DNA of 23,857 bases, taken from the NCBI GenBank assembly GCA_964491805.1, contig CAZBGU010000013.1, positions 1-23,857 of the forward strand, read 5' to 3'. The position numbers were made by a program, and so were the translations under genes. Below, one piece after another: positions 1 through 9,855 of this stretch. Numbering within the stretch: position 1 is the stretch's first letter; every line of letters starts with the position of its first letter. The stretch is from UBA11704 sp964491805 (GTDB taxonomy: Bacteria; Patescibacteriota; Minisyncoccia; Phycocordibacterales; UBA5272). The notes under the pieces were generated by a model. The model saw only the letters and a list, made by a program, of their open reading frames with translations. It was not told where the DNA came from and did no database searches.

Positions 1-66
1 CATAATACCATTCCGCAGCAAGCTGACGGGGAATATGACCCTAAGAGAGATTTAACTTTTACTTAA
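1..66 (+). CDS. Possible 3' end of a truncated plus-strand gene
   Basis: Frame 1 is open from the window edge to a TAA at 64-66 and reads HNTIPQQADGEYDPKRD followed by LTFT. The composition is hydrophilic and protein-like, and the next genes are on the opposite strand, so this would be a convergent gene end. Only 21 codons are visible, no family can be recognised, and frame 2 is also open for 17 codons. It is a weak call. Confidence 0.25.
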   Translation, partial: HNTIPQQADGEYDPKRDLTFT

Positions 67-102
67 TTAGCGCAGGGTAAGCGCGTGATTCTTTATTCAC
101 AG

Positions 103-351
103 CTACTGTTTAAAAATTTTCCTTAAAAACTTTTCGAGTTTGTAGTGAAGTTCTTTTGTAAATTTATTCTTTTCTGTAAGACTTGCAAGTCTTTTTTCGA
201 CATATGAACTTTCAAATGAAAGTAAGATTAGCCCAAGTATTAGAAAAATGACACCATTAAGAATAGGGATAACAAGTCCAATTATGCCGATGATTAGCAA
301 TAATATTCCGATAGTTATATGTATAATTTTTTGAAGCGTACGTTTTGTCAT
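103..351 (-). CDS. Small two-helix membrane protein, PGPGW-like
   Basis: 82 aa counted from the ATG at 351. A TTG at 363 would add four residues, but it overlaps the stop of the upstream gene, while the ATG lies one base past that stop (TAA at 355-353). AGGAGG sits about 12 bases upstream of the ATG. A central hydrophobic block rich in Ile, Leu and Gly (HITIGILLLIIGIIGLVIP, then a second hydrophobic run) forms a tight helical hairpin, followed by a basic tail. The pattern resembles the small PGPGW/YbaN-like transmembrane proteins, but I do not see a diagnostic motif. It is the last gene of the minus-strand envelope operon and is probably translationally coupled to the gene before it. The function is unknown. 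Confidence 0.7.
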   Translation of the reverse strand: MTKRTLQKIIHITIGILLLIIGIIGLVIPILNGVIFLILGLILLSFESSYVEKRLASLTEKNKFTKELHYKLEKFLRKIFKQ

Positions 352-352
352 C

Positions 353-1036
353 TTAGCGTGCAACCTCCTGAATCAACTCATCTTTAAATATAAAGTATTT
401 TTTATTATGTGTCACAACCCCGCCGGTATTCTTTTGATTATACTCGACCTCTAACTTATTGTCTTTAATGTTTATCGTTGTTGAAGAAACATCTAGACCG
501 AGGAGGGATGCATTTGATCCAATATAGCCATTATTGAGACTAAGAAGGGCAGCTACATAGTACGAGCTTTTCTTTTGGCCTTCCTCAGTAAGCATTAGAA
601 GGAAAATTTTATCTCTTATCATATCTTTGTTAATGTCAAATAACGCAAATCCGTTGGAGACACTTACTGTAGTAGTTGCTCGATTGCTTGAACTAGGTGG
701 CAGTATTCCAATACCGTTACGTAACAAAACTTGTTGACCGTCAATAAAATAAGCATTGTTTCTTGGGTTAAATAAACCGTACGTTGATGTGGAGGAATTA
801 GTAGTGTCAGTATTGTTTCCCATAGCAACCTTTTGTCTTGGGTTTGTAAAAACTTTACCAGGCACTCTGCATGTCTCTGGGTACGTAGGAACTACAGCAA
901 CACCTGCTTGTACACAATCATCAAATGAGTTTATCTTCCTATATTCTTTCTGGGTTGCGTTAAAGTAAGTAAAGCTTATTGGTAGTACGCCAAAGATAAG
1001 AAGAAATAGAAAAATATAGTTACTTGATAACTTCAT
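353..1036 (-). CDS. Membrane-anchored extracytoplasmic protein, unknown function
   Basis: 227 aa. An N-terminal hydrophobic segment (about residues 7-25) serves as signal or anchor. It is followed by SFDDCVQAGVAVVPTYPETC, a two-cysteine motif of the 'FEECVAAGYPVMESYPRQC' type that recurs in secreted CPR proteins. After a Ser/Thr-rich linker the rest (about 85-227) is soluble, with a DINKDMIRD stretch that looks like a Ca-binding-type Asp loop. It lies 33 bp downstream of the RND permease on the same strand, so it is probably the third gene of the efflux operon. I recognise the motif but not a function; a periplasm-like or surface accessory role is inference. Confidence 0.75.
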   Translation of the reverse strand: MKLSSNYIFLFLLIFGVLPISFTYFNATQKEYRKINSFDDCVQAGVAVVPTYPETCRVPGKVFTNPRQKVAMGNNTDTTNSSTSTYGLFNPRNNAYFIDGQQVLLRNGIGILPPSSSNRATTTVSVSNGFALFDINKDMIRDKIFLLMLTEEGQKKSSYYVAALLSLNNGYIGSNASLLGLDVSSTTINIKDNKLEVEYNQKNTGGVVTHNKKYFIFKDELIQEVAR

Positions 1037-1069
1037 AATTCACCAAGTATACATCTTAAAATTAAGAAA

Positions 1070-4000
1070 TTAAAAGGGTAACCTGCGTATTTTTTTTAAA
1101 ATACGAACAATTCTTGTCCACACGCTCTCTGTCCAAACTTGGTGGTGATCCTCTAGTACTTCGTAGGTTTTGCCTGGATACCTAAAGAATAGCATCGGTA
1201 TAAGTACTAGTGTTAAAAGCATTGCAAACAAAAGTCCAAACATAATTGCAAATGCAAGTGGTCCCCATAGTGCAGAAACTCCAGCAAGCGGAATCATACC
1301 GACCACAGTTGTTATTGTTGTGAGAACAATTGGCCTAAGTCGTATTGCGGAAGACTCAATAATTACTGTGTGCAATGAAACTATTTGACCATTTTCCTTT
1401 TCTCTCTCTANNNNNNNNNNNNNNNNNNNNNNNNNNNNNNNNNNNNNNNNNNNNNNNNNNNNNNNNNNNNNNNNNNNNNNNNNNNNNNNNNNNNNNNNNN
1501 NNNNNNNNNNTCAATAATTACTGTGTGCAATGAAACTATTTGACCATTTTCCTTTTCTCTCTCTAGTCTATGCAAGATTGAGTCAAGGAGAATAATTGCA
1601 TGGTTAATAATAACACCCGCAAGTGCAATGAGACCGAGCATAGAAGAAAATGATAACGTTTGGCCAGTAATTGTTAAGCCACCTAGAACACCAATGAGCG
1701 AGAGAGGTATCGTAAATAACAAGTAAAAGGCATACCTAAATGAATTGAACTCAAGAACAAGGATTGCAAGCATTCCCGCCATTCCAGCAAGAAGTGCAAG
1801 GGCCATTTCCTTAAATGTCTTCTGTACGTCTTCGTTTTCACCACCGTAATCAATTTCTACACCCTTTGGAATTTCAATTTCAGATATTTTCTTTTTGAAT
1901 TGAGAAACGACTTCAAGGGCTGTAACTTTACCTTGTAACTGACTTGAAACACTTGCGACTCGCTTCTGATCTTTATGGCTAATGACCGCTCTACTTTCTG
2001 AAACTTTAGTAGTAATCACAGATCCAAGTAAAACAGAACCAGACTGAGTAGGTATACCGAGCTGTTTGATAGTATCTAAAGTCGTCTTTATTGTATCTTC
2101 AGGGTTTATGAAATTTGCATTCAGATCAAGTTTTACAAGAACATCAATATCGCTACCTTGTTTTTTTATAGTAGTTGCCGTTACTCCAGAAACTGACGTC
2201 CTAAGTACTTGAGCAATTTGTGCGGTCGTCATGCCATACATTGCTGCTTTTGCCTTATCTACCACAAGTTCAAACTGTGTCCCGTTGTCTCTTAGCGATG
2301 TTTCAACATCGAGTGTTCCTGGTATGTTTTTAAGTATTCCTTCAGAGATATCTGCAAGTAGTGACAATTTTTCCAAATCATCACCCTTAAATGTGATAAG
2401 CACAGGCGCACCACTAGGAGGTCCATTATTCCCTTGATCAACTTTAATTACTGAGTCATGTTGTAGCAATAAAAGTTCATCCCGAAGATGATCTATTACT
2501 TCTGTTGAAGTTTTCGACCGCTTCTCTTGAAGCAGTACAGTAATATTTGCTAACTTTGTCGCAGAACCACTTCCGTTTGAGGAAAAGGCTGAACTCGCTC
2601 CAACTGTTGTAACAAATGACTTAACGTCGGGTTGGTTATAAAGAACTTCTTCAACTTCACGTACTGATAAGTCAGTAATAGATAGAGGTGTTCCTTGCTG
2701 CTTCTCGATTGATATGAAAACAAAGTCCTGGTCATCTTGAGGGAAAAATTGAACCTTGAGCAAGCCAACTATTGGAAGTGAGACAGCGACGATGAATGCA
2801 AAACCTAGTGCTATAAGAAATTTGTTCTGTGCTTCTCTTTGACTTAAAATTGTCCCAAGGAAACCCTTATACCATGTTTGAATCTTAATGAACCAGACTT
2901 CTTGTAATTCAGTGAAACTGTTTTTATGCTCTTCCTTTTTTGTGAGTAGTATTGCAAGAAGTGGCACCATACCCAGCGCAACAAAAATGGAAGCCACAAG
3001 TACGAATATTATAGTAAATGGAATAGATGAAATAAATTGCCCTGTGACACCTGAAAGAAAGAATAATGGTGCAAATACAGCAACTGTAGTCATAGTGCCT
3101 GCGATAAGTGGCCAAGCATATTCTTTTATTGACGCAACTGCAGCTTGATATACATCTCCAAATTTTTTGTAACGTGTGTGTATTGCTTCTGCGACGACGA
3201 TACCAGAATCAACAAGAATACCAATTGCAAGTATAAGTGAAAATAAGGAAATAAAATTAATTGTATTTCCAGAAACATATAGACCGATAAAAGCAACAAC
3301 AAAGGAGAGAGGAATAGACAGCCCCGCTACAACTGCTTCTCTCCATCCGATCGTCAAGAAAAGGACAAGCATAACAAGTATGACCGTTTCGAAACCAACC
3401 CGAGTTAACTCTTTTAAATCTTTTTCTACTCTGTCACCAGCATCATATGACACCACAACATCTGCGCCTACAAGTAGGTTTGATTTTAGTGATTCAAGCT
3501 TTTCTTTTACTGCGTTTCCGATAACAGTAATATCGCCTCCCGACTTTTTGTATACATTTAGTGTCAGAGCGTTATCTGATGGTTTTCCTTGCACAGATAT
3601 TCTTGAAAATGTCTTAGGTGCTTCAAGCCCATCAGAAATAAAGGCAATATCACGAAGATAAATAACTGTCCCTGATGGTGAAGTGAGTGTAATATCGGGA
3701 ATCTCAGTCGTCTCATCTACTGATCCTGAAAATTTTATTGGGTAGTCTATATCAGTAACTGTTATCGTACCAATTGGTAACGAGGTATTTGCGCTCTGGA
3801 TAGCTGCTACAACATGCCCAACCGATAAGCCATATGCAGTGAGTCTATCCTTTCTAACAACGACCTGTACCTGTCGCTTTCTTGTTCCTGTTATCGTCAC
3901 CTTTGATACACCTTTTATTTTTTTCAGCTCTTTTTCCAAGTCATCACCAAGTGCGGTAAGACCAGCAGGGGAAAGATCCTGGGAAACGGAAACAATGAGA

Positions 4001-4416
4001 ATTGGTTGCTCAGAAAAATTTATTTTTGTGACTGTCGGTTCTTCTGCATCTGTTGGCAAATCACTTTTAGCTCTGTCTACTGCATCCTTTAAATCCTGGA
4101 TAGATTTATCAATATTGGCAGATGCACTAAATTGCGCAGTAATAATCGAAGCACCTTCTTGAGAGGATGAAGTTACACTATCAATATTTTCAACATTACT
4201 AATTTCTTGTTCGAGTTTATTTGTAACAAGTTTTTCAACATCTTCGCCAGAACCACCACGAAGAATAGTCGTCACAATACCAACAGGGACAATGACCTCA
4301 GGGGCAGATTCTTTTGGAATCACAAGAAGAGAGTAGAGGCCTACGCTACTTAATACAAACATCACCATGTAAGTGAATGCTCGCTTTTTTAGAAAGAATA
4401 GCCAGAATGAGTACAT
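1070..4416 (-). CDS. RND efflux permease (AcrB/MMPL-like), interrupted by an assembly gap
   Basis: An inner-membrane RND transporter that would use the proton gradient to export hydrophobic compounds with the adjacent membrane-fusion protein. The N-terminus has the first TM helix and the usual ...LLVIPKESAPEV start. A large porter domain (about 40-330) follows, then the TM block with ILAIGILVDSGIVVAEAI in TM4, where AcrB carries its Asp-Asp pair; here only one Asp is kept. A second porter domain and a second TM block follow (LIALAGVIINHAIILLDS). Read literally, the gene is split by 100 Ns at 1411-1510. The 55 bases on each side are identical, and removing one copy plus the Ns leaves an open frame of 1064 codons, normal for the family. 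The start is the ATG at 4416, 26 bp after the MFP stop. The stop is just before 1070. Confidence 0.93.
1356..1565. repeat. 55-bp exact duplication flanking the gap
   Basis: 1356-1410 and 1511-1565 are identical over 55 bases. That length matches a common assembler k-mer size, which suggests unmerged contig overlap and not biological duplication. Collapsing it restores one continuous permease gene. Confidence 0.9.
1411..1510. other. Assembly gap (100 N), probably artefactual
   Basis: Exactly 100 Ns, the usual placeholder for a gap of unknown size. The 55 bases before it (1356-1410) are repeated exactly after it (1511-1565). Both copies are in the same reading frame of the RND gene, so two overlapping contig ends were most likely placed side by side without being merged. 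Confidence 0.9.
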
Positions 4417-4442
4417 ACTGTTTTGTATTTTTATATGTAGAA

Positions 4443-6071
4443 TTACTGTGTTTCTACAATCACTTTTGTGCCATCTTTCAGGCCACGAGCGTCTACTACA
4501 ATATCCTCGTCTCCGACAAGTCCTTTTAGAATTTGTATCTTGTCAGCAAAGATTGCACCTACTTCTACTGATATGGCCTTGACTGTGCTAGAAGAAGTAA
4601 CTTCAAATACAGTTGCTCCTCGAGGCGTGAGTTTTAAAGCAGAGAGTGGTATAACAATTGAATGTTGCTCTTTTTTTATAGGCGTATTTATTTTTGTATC
4701 ATTAACAATAATACGAACAGCCTGACCGTTCATGAGTGAAGACTTTATATCTTTAATACCAATGCGTACTTCAATTTTTTTTGTTGTTGGATCAATTGCT
4801 GAAGCAACGCGCGTAATAACACCAGAGACTGTTCCATCAATGGTGACCGGTGTACCTATAGCAACACGTCTAGCATCATCTTCTGTTACAAATGATACAA
4901 CTTCAAGTGCGCCATTATTGGAAACTACAGCAATTTGTGTAAACGCACCAATATAGTCACCAGTATTAATTGATAATGAGTTAAGAGTTCCTGATATTGG
5001 ACTACGTATAATTGTCTTTTCTAGTCTAGATGAAGCTGCATTATACGCTCCAAGAGCCTGTTTTACCTGCGCATCTGCTGATGCAAGAGATCCACCGACC
5101 TTTACTTCACTGTTACTACCTGCGACTTGAGATGCTGTAATACTTGCTGAAAGTGCTGTTTTAGCAGCAATAATTGACGAAAGAGATCCCGCTATTGCCT
5201 GTCTAGCAGATTGAACATTTGACTTACCGGCCTCAAGCGAAGCAGAACTAAATGTTGCATCGGGTACTGCTTTGTTGTATGCAGTGTATAAATCGTCTAG
5301 ATATGTTTTTATTTTATGTAACTCATTTTGAATTATAATAGTCTCACCGACAAGATCACTTTCTGCAGTAAGTTTTTTGTTTCTCATGTCACGAGCAACA
5401 AGCAATGTCTCAATTGTTCTTCGTTTGTCCTCAAGTGCAGTAGAAAGAATTGCATCTGGAACTGCGATAATTAATTTGACTTGCTGAAACTTTGGATCAG
5501 AAAAGGCTGAATCAGTCTTGCCGTGTATTGCATCATCCATACTTGCGTATGCTGCCATAATTGTATTTAGCGCCTGACTCTTGGAATCACCCAGTGAAGA
5601 GCCAGACTGACCACTATTTAGTACCGCAATCTCGCGTGCAGCTTTTGCTTGTTCATACACTCCTTCTGCCTGCATAAGAGCAGCACGCTCACCACTATTA
5701 TCAAACTCAGCAATTACACTACCAGACACAACTGTATCACCAAGTTTTTTGTAAACCCTTGTGAGACGTCCTCCGCTTTCTGAACGAATTGTTGCCTCGC
5801 TTGCAGATGAGACGATCCCAACAAGAGGGAAACCCTGACTAGTATTTGTTAGATCTGTGATAGATGATACCTTAACATGCCGCAAAACCGTGTTTGAATT
5901 TGATTGCTGCAATGCATCTCCGCCAATGCTATGAATTAAACCATATAGAGCAAGACACCCTGCAATAGCTACCAGAATTTGCGTACCACGCCCTTGCCTT
6001 GTGTGCCAAAAAAGTCCCTTTAAATAGATGTTTTTACTATGAAGTTTAAGTTTATTAAGACAATTATTCAT
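4443..6071 (-). CDS. RND/HlyD-type membrane-fusion (periplasmic adaptor) protein
   Basis: 542 aa from the ATG at 6071; a TTG-initiated extension to 6107 is possible, but an AGGA-type Shine-Dalgarno sits before the ATG. There is one N-terminal TM segment (ILVAIAGCLALYGLIHSIGG). The first half of a biotinyl-lipoyl-like domain follows (ATIRSESGGRLTRVYKKLGD), then a long Ala/Ser-rich alpha-helical hairpin (about 130-340). The second lipoyl half (TIIRSPISGTLNSLSINTGD) and a beta-barrel/membrane-proximal part complete it (VTIDGTVSGVITRVASAIDP). The protein would connect the RND permease to the cell envelope. The permease starts 26 bp downstream, so they form an operon. No outer-membrane TolC-like partner is visible, which fits a cell lacking a classical outer membrane, though that is inference. 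Confidence 0.92.
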   Translation of the reverse strand: MNNCLNKLKLHSKNIYLKGLFWHTRQGRGTQILVAIAGCLALYGLIHSIGGDALQQSNSNTVLRHVKVSSITDLTNTSQGFPLVGIVSSASEATIRSESGGRLTRVYKKLGDTVVSGSVIAEFDNSGERAALMQAEGVYEQAKAAREIAVLNSGQSGSSLGDSKSQALNTIMAAYASMDDAIHGKTDSAFSDPKFQQVKLIIAVPDAILSTALEDKRRTIETLLVARDMRNKKLTAESDLVGETIIIQNELHKIKTYLDDLYTAYNKAVPDATFSSASLEAGKSNVQSARQAIAGSLSSIIAAKTALSASITASQVAGSNSEVKVGGSLASADAQVKQALGAYNAASSRLEKTIIRSPISGTLNSLSINTGDYIGAFTQIAVVSNNGALEVVSFVTEDDARRVAIGTPVTIDGTVSGVITRVASAIDPTTKKIEVRIGIKDIKSSLMNGQAVRIIVNDTKINTPIKKEQHSIVIPLSALKLTPRGATVFEVTSSSTVKAISVEVGAIFADKIQILKGLVGDEDIVVDARGLKDGTKVIVETQ

Positions 6072-6131
6072 ATAGCGAATCCTATCATCTTGCAATTTTG
6101 CGGTCAATCTGTGACATATGTATCAAATAAC

Positions 6132-6162
6132 AAAAATACACACCATTGCGATGTGTATTTTT
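6132..6162 (-). terminator. Perfect terminator hairpin between convergent-read units
   Basis: AAAAATACACA at 6132-6142 pairs perfectly with TGTGTATTTTT at 6152-6162 around a 9-base loop. It has a U-tract in both directions. It lies 11 bp after the stop of the cytochrome b5-domain gene and separates it from the efflux operon. Confidence 0.85.
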
Positions 6163-6172
6163 AAAAAACTTA

Positions 6173-7459
6173 TTAATCTTGCTCACTTTCTCGTTCGTTT
6201 TCTCGCTCGTGCTGCTTCCTTTCTTTGCTATTTTTTTCAATAGAAATATTTTTTAACTTTTTTTGCTCGGTTGTGTTTTTTCTTTCCTGTCTCTCCTCGT
6301 CACGATTTCTCTTTGCATCCTTTACATTTCTCTTATCTAACTCTTTTGCATAGTTAATACAATTTTTTTCATTTCTAAATTTGAATGAAGTGTAGGTTTT
6401 CCAAGCTCCATACTTACAATCTTTTTCCTTATGAGGAGTATGCATGAGCGGGGTTGTTACAGAGGTCATTGGAGTAATGCCAACCGTAGTAACAGTAAAT
6501 AACCCGGTAGAACTTGTGCTTCTGTTACCTGCATAATCAATTGCGCGAACAGTGAGTCTTCGGACACCGAGGTCAAAATGTGTAGTAACTGAAGTTGATT
6601 GATTGCTCGATACCCAAGAAGCACCACCATCAACACTGTACTCGTACGAGGCTACTCCAGATACCGTGTCAGTTGATGAAGCAAAAACCCATATCTGTGT
6701 TCCGGTTGTTGTAGCTAGTGATATAGGTGTTGACTCTGGCACTGTCATAAGATTGCCAACATAGTACGTACCAAGCGTAGCTTTTGCAGAGCTTGAGTGC
6801 ATACCAGTTCCACCTCGTGAATTAAATGCATATGTCGCATCTTGTCCACAAAGACTAGTAATCGTCGTCTTTCCTCCTGGGTGCATTGAAGCATAACTTC
6901 CAACCGAGTACACTTTACTAGAAACAATTATCCAGCAATCAGAAGCAGTAGCATGTGTTGCAACTGCAGATGTAGTGATACCAGTTGTGTGTGATGAAGT
7001 GGCCACAGCAGTTACTGGTGGTACAGCAGAAATGACAGAGGGTATCCCAGGTGCAGTTGGTGCCGTATTATCAATGGTCACCTTCCATGAATCAGACCAA
7101 AGACTCTTAGTACCGCTAAGATCCGTAGAGCGTACATGCCATTGGTATGTTCCATTTGGCATCCCAACCGTAGACACACTAGGTACGTCAAGTTTTGGAG
7201 ACAAGAAGAACGGTGATGTAAAACTACCGTCGGCATTGGTTGTGCTTGAATATGACGCCTCATAGTAGTATGAATATGCTGTCGTACTCGACGTTAGTGA
7301 CTGCCATACTGCCTGTATAGAGTTATTTGATGTGAGTGTTACATTGTTAGCGGGGCTAACGTGAACAGGGACTGGAAGTGCCGCTGATTGTGCTTGTACC
7401 AAAATTGGAATAAAAAATGTCGCTAAGCAAACGATTAGTTTTTGTTTATATTTTTTCAT
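6173..7459 (-). CDS. Secreted protein with a cytochrome b5-like heme-binding domain
   Basis: 428 aa with a signal peptide (about 1-24, ending ...VQAQSA). A fibronectin-III/Ig-like repeat (about 30-135) is followed by a Thr/Ser-rich linker. A cytochrome b5-like domain at about 173-237 has DCWIIVSSKVYSVGSY, then the heme signature HPGG at 193-196 (first axial His193), and CGQDATYAFNSRGGTGMH with His221 as the second axial ligand candidate. A second Ig-like repeat (about 255-320) and a very charged C-terminal tail (Lys/Glu/Arg-rich, about 345-428) complete it. The domain normally binds heme b and carries electrons or binds hydrophobic ligands, and here it would sit outside the cell. The tail contains KDCKYGAWKTYTSF, a short Cys/aromatic motif I do not recognise. 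The partner reductase is not in this window. Confidence 0.85.
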   Translation of the reverse strand: MKKYKQKLIVCLATFFIPILVQAQSAALPVPVHVSPANNVTLTSNNSIQAVWQSLTSSTTAYSYYYEASYSSTTNADGSFTSPFFLSPKLDVPSVSTVGMPNGTYQWHVRSTDLSGTKSLWSDSWKVTIDNTAPTAPGIPSVISAVPPVTAVATSSHTTGITTSAVATHATASDCWIIVSSKVYSVGSYASMHPGGKTTITSLCGQDATYAFNSRGGTGMHSSSAKATLGTYYVGNLMTVPESTPISLATTTGTQIWVFASSTDTVSGVASYEYSVDGGASWVSSNQSTSVTTHFDLGVRRLTVRAIDYAGNRSTSSTGLFTVTTVGITPMTSVTTPLMHTPHKEKDCKYGAWKTYTSFKFRNEKNCINYAKELDKRNVKDAKRNRDEERQERKNTTEQKKLKNISIEKNSKERKQHERENERESEQD

Positions 7460-7602
7460 AGACAGTTCACACTTAATTTATATTTTTATCATCTAATTAT
7501 TTGCAGATATAATTCCTATTGTATCAGCAGTGCTCTCTTTTATAATTTGCATGAGTTACTCTCATGTCATGTACGACGAACTAGTGGTCTGACTATTACA
7601 AC

Positions 7603-8514
7603 TTAGTTATCACTATCAATATAGCCACCAGGAAGAGAGTGCCCTCTGTACCTATCTCCTATATTTTCCTCTGAATAACTTTCTGCATTAGCTCCGCTCA
7701 TTGTATGGTCAACACTTGCACCCGTTTTATGATTTATATCACTATTGCTCTGAGAAGGTTCACTATAGTAACTTTCTACTTTATGTTTTAGTTTACGAGT
7801 ACTCTCTTTATTGTGTTCTTGTTTCCTTCTAACACTTTCAAGTAGCGAAGTCTTTTCACGTGGTTGAAGTTCAGTCTGCTCAACTGTCGATGAAGCTTGC
7901 TCAGAAGTTACCGTGTACTCATGTTTTTCCTCCTTTTTCTCTTTTCCATTTTTTTCTTTCTCTTGAAGAAGACTATAACTTCTGGAGAGGCCTTCATCGA
8001 GAGCCTTGTGGTGCTTAATTGCTTTCACATAATCACGATCATCCATTTTAGCTATCTCAACGTCTACCAGATCAACGGATTCTTCAAAACGTATCTGCAG
8101 GTCACGTGTTGTAGTAGCATCGAGTTTGCCATTTTTATATAATTCCTCAGCCTCAGAAAGTCGTCGTAAGGCATGTTTTGTTTTCACTTCCACTTTTGCT
8201 TCTGATGTAAAAGCTGTAGCAAGTTCAACTGCTTCATTAACATGGATTTTAACTGGATAAAGCAAATCACCCGGTAGTGCTTTTGAGGCGGCGGACGTTG
8301 TACCAAATGAAACTGTAATAATTAGGACGGATATTGCGGCGGCAACATAGCGAACATTACTATAAGGTGACAAGATGGCGGCAGTTTTTATCTTAGTTGC
8401 ATATGGATTCTCTAACATATATGCAGCAACCGCACTATCAATACCACGCTTCTCATCTTTGGTAAGCGATATTTCTTTTATGATATTAAAAGTTGTTTCT
8501 GTATTTTTTTTCAT
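7603..8514 (-). CDS. DUF5667-like membrane protein, probable anti-sigma partner
   Basis: 303 aa. The cytoplasmic N-terminus (1-50) contains SLTKDEKRGIDSAVAAYM. One TM helix follows at about 54-75 (YVAAAISVLIITVSFGTTSAA). Then comes ALPGDLLYPVKIHVNEAVEL, the hallmark of the DUF5667 extracytoplasmic domain. That domain continues as a helical region with KHALRRLSEAEELYKNG, and the protein ends in a charged low-complexity tail (about 190-303). It starts 16 bp after the ECF sigma gene on the same strand. That arrangement, with a soluble N-terminus before a single TM helix, is how membrane anti-sigma factors are organised. The anti-sigma role is inferred from position and topology. Confidence 0.82.
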   Translation of the reverse strand: MKKNTETTFNIIKEISLTKDEKRGIDSAVAAYMLENPYATKIKTAAILSPYSNVRYVAAAISVLIITVSFGTTSAASKALPGDLLYPVKIHVNEAVELATAFTSEAKVEVKTKHALRRLSEAEELYKNGKLDATTTRDLQIRFEESVDLVDVEIAKMDDRDYVKAIKHHKALDEGLSRSYSLLQEKEKNGKEKKEEKHEYTVTSEQASSTVEQTELQPREKTSLLESVRRKQEHNKESTRKLKHKVESYYSEPSQSNSDINHKTGASVDHTMSGANAESYSEENIGDRYRGHSLPGGYIDSDN

Positions 8515-8530
8515 ATATATGCACTCAATC

Positions 8531-9025
8531 TTAACCTTCTATAAGCACCTTAAGTTTCTCTAGACCTCTGTGTATGCGTACTGTTACCGTATTCTTGCTA
8601 TCGTGAGTAACTTCTGCTATTTCAGCAATTGAAAGATCTTCAACATATCTCATAAATACTACGTCTTGATATTCCTTAGGTAAATATGAAATGTACATCA
8701 TTGCTTTTCTACCATCAATAATATCAACCAACTGATCACGGGAATCCAATGCTGCATCGAACCCTAGCTCCATTAGAGTATCAAGTGAAAGTGATTTCTT
8801 TTTGCGATAGTAGTCGATGACTTTATTGTGCAATATTCTAAAGAATAGCGATTTAAATGAATTTATTTCCTTACCTTCAAGAACATACTTCCATGCATTC
8901 ATGAGCACGTCTTGTACCATATCTTTAGCAAGTTCTCTATCACTGACTTTAAATAGTGCATACCGAAATAGAGCATCAAGATGCTCATGATAGGCTTCTA
9001 AAAACTTTGATTCCATGGTGCTCAT
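8531..9025 (-). CDS. ECF-type RNA polymerase sigma factor
   Basis: 164 aa, typical for an ECF sigma-70 factor. Region 2 spans about 10-78, with LAKDMVQDVLMNAWKYV (2.2) and SFKSLFFRILHNKVIDYYRK (2.3-2.4). A short linker leads to region 4 at about 110-160, with LPKEYQDVVFMRYVEDLSIA and a helix-turn-helix in EIAEVTHDSKNTVTVRIHRG. It directs RNA polymerase to envelope- or stress-related promoters in related systems. Downstream is the DUF5667 membrane protein, its likely regulator. The start at 9025 could also be the Met four codons later (MESKFLEAYHEH). The target promoters cannot be read from this window. Confidence 0.93.
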   Translation of the reverse strand: MSTMESKFLEAYHEHLDALFRYALFKVSDRELAKDMVQDVLMNAWKYVLEGKEINSFKSLFFRILHNKVIDYYRKKKSLSLDTLMELGFDAALDSRDQLVDIIDGRKAMMYISYLPKEYQDVVFMRYVEDLSIAEIAEVTHDSKNTVTVRIHRGLEKLKVLIEG

Positions 9026-9105
9026 AGACTATGACGAATGTAATTAAAAGTTATTACTGACTTTACTCTAGAAGTTATACCTCCCTATATTCTTACACAC
9101 ATAAC

Positions 9106-9141
9106 AATAAAAAGCACCATTCGTAGATAGTGCTTTTTATT
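9106..9141 (-). terminator. Rho-independent terminator after the peptidoglycan-binding gene
   Basis: AATAAAAAGCAC at 9106-9117 pairs perfectly with GTGCTTTTTATT at 9130-9141. It follows the stop at 9184 by about 40 bp and isolates that gene from the sigma factor operon. Confidence 0.85.
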
Positions 9142-9183
9142 AAACTGCTACTATATGGACAAATCCTGAAGTAGTTTTTGAGA

Positions 9184-9855
9184 CTATTGAGTGTTTGTTC
9201 TTACTGTGCTATTTGGGCCCCAGACACTTACATTCCCAGACAGATCAGTCACTATAATTGTATAGTAATAGACCGTGTTTGACTGTAGATTTGTAAGAGT
9301 TATGGAATGTGACTTGCTTGCATTGCTTCCACTATATGAAGTCATCCCTCCTATAGCTCCGAAACCGGTACTATTGATATCTCCTTCATTAAACATAAGT
9401 GGGCTTGTATAATACACCACTCGTGCTGACGTAACTTCATCCGTGTTAAAACTAAATGTGATTGAAGTGTTTGTCTGTGATTGATAAATGTTATAGAAGG
9501 TTGGACTTACGCCGTCAATGTTTACAGAAACACCTCCTTGCCAACCACCGGACAAAATAAGTGCATTTATTTTATCTCGAGTAATTGGCCCAACTCTCCC
9601 AACTTGATCAAATCCATAGAGTGCCTGAAAACGTATAACAGCCGCTCTTGTCAATCCACCATAATATCCAGTGATCAATCCTGAAGGATATATCTGAACA
9701 TTGTCCGTAAAAAATGTCTGAAGGCTAGTGACATCGGCATTTTTTTCACCAAAGTCTAGTTGCGAATTAATAGTTGTATATGCATATACTTGAGCAGATA
9801 GCCCGATAGCTACTGCTGTCGAAATCATAACGAAACGTGTGTTCATTTTTTTCAT
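9184..9855 (-). CDS. Secreted peptidoglycan-binding and fibronectin-III protein
   Basis: 223 aa with a signal peptide (about 1-25, VAIGLSAQVYA). A PG_binding_1-type domain covers about 30-105: LDFGEKNADVTSLQTFF, then GLITGYYGGLTRAAVIRFQ, then GRVGPITRDKINAL. A fibronectin type III-like domain lies at about 110-220 (SPTFYNIYQ..., ending LQSNTVYYYTIIVTDLSGNV). The architecture anchors the protein to the cell wall with an exposed adhesive or structural domain. No catalytic hydrolase motif is seen. It is a single-gene unit with its own terminator, divergent from nothing close by. Confidence 0.88.
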   Translation of the reverse strand: MKKMNTRFVMISTAVAIGLSAQVYAYTTINSQLDFGEKNADVTSLQTFFTDNVQIYPSGLITGYYGGLTRAAVIRFQALYGFDQVGRVGPITRDKINALILSGGWQGGVSVNIDGVSPTFYNIYQSQTNTSITFSFNTDEVTSARVVYYTSPLMFNEGDINSTGFGAIGGMTSYSGSNASKSHSITLTNLQSNTVYYYTIIVTDLSGNVSVWGPNSTVRTNTQ

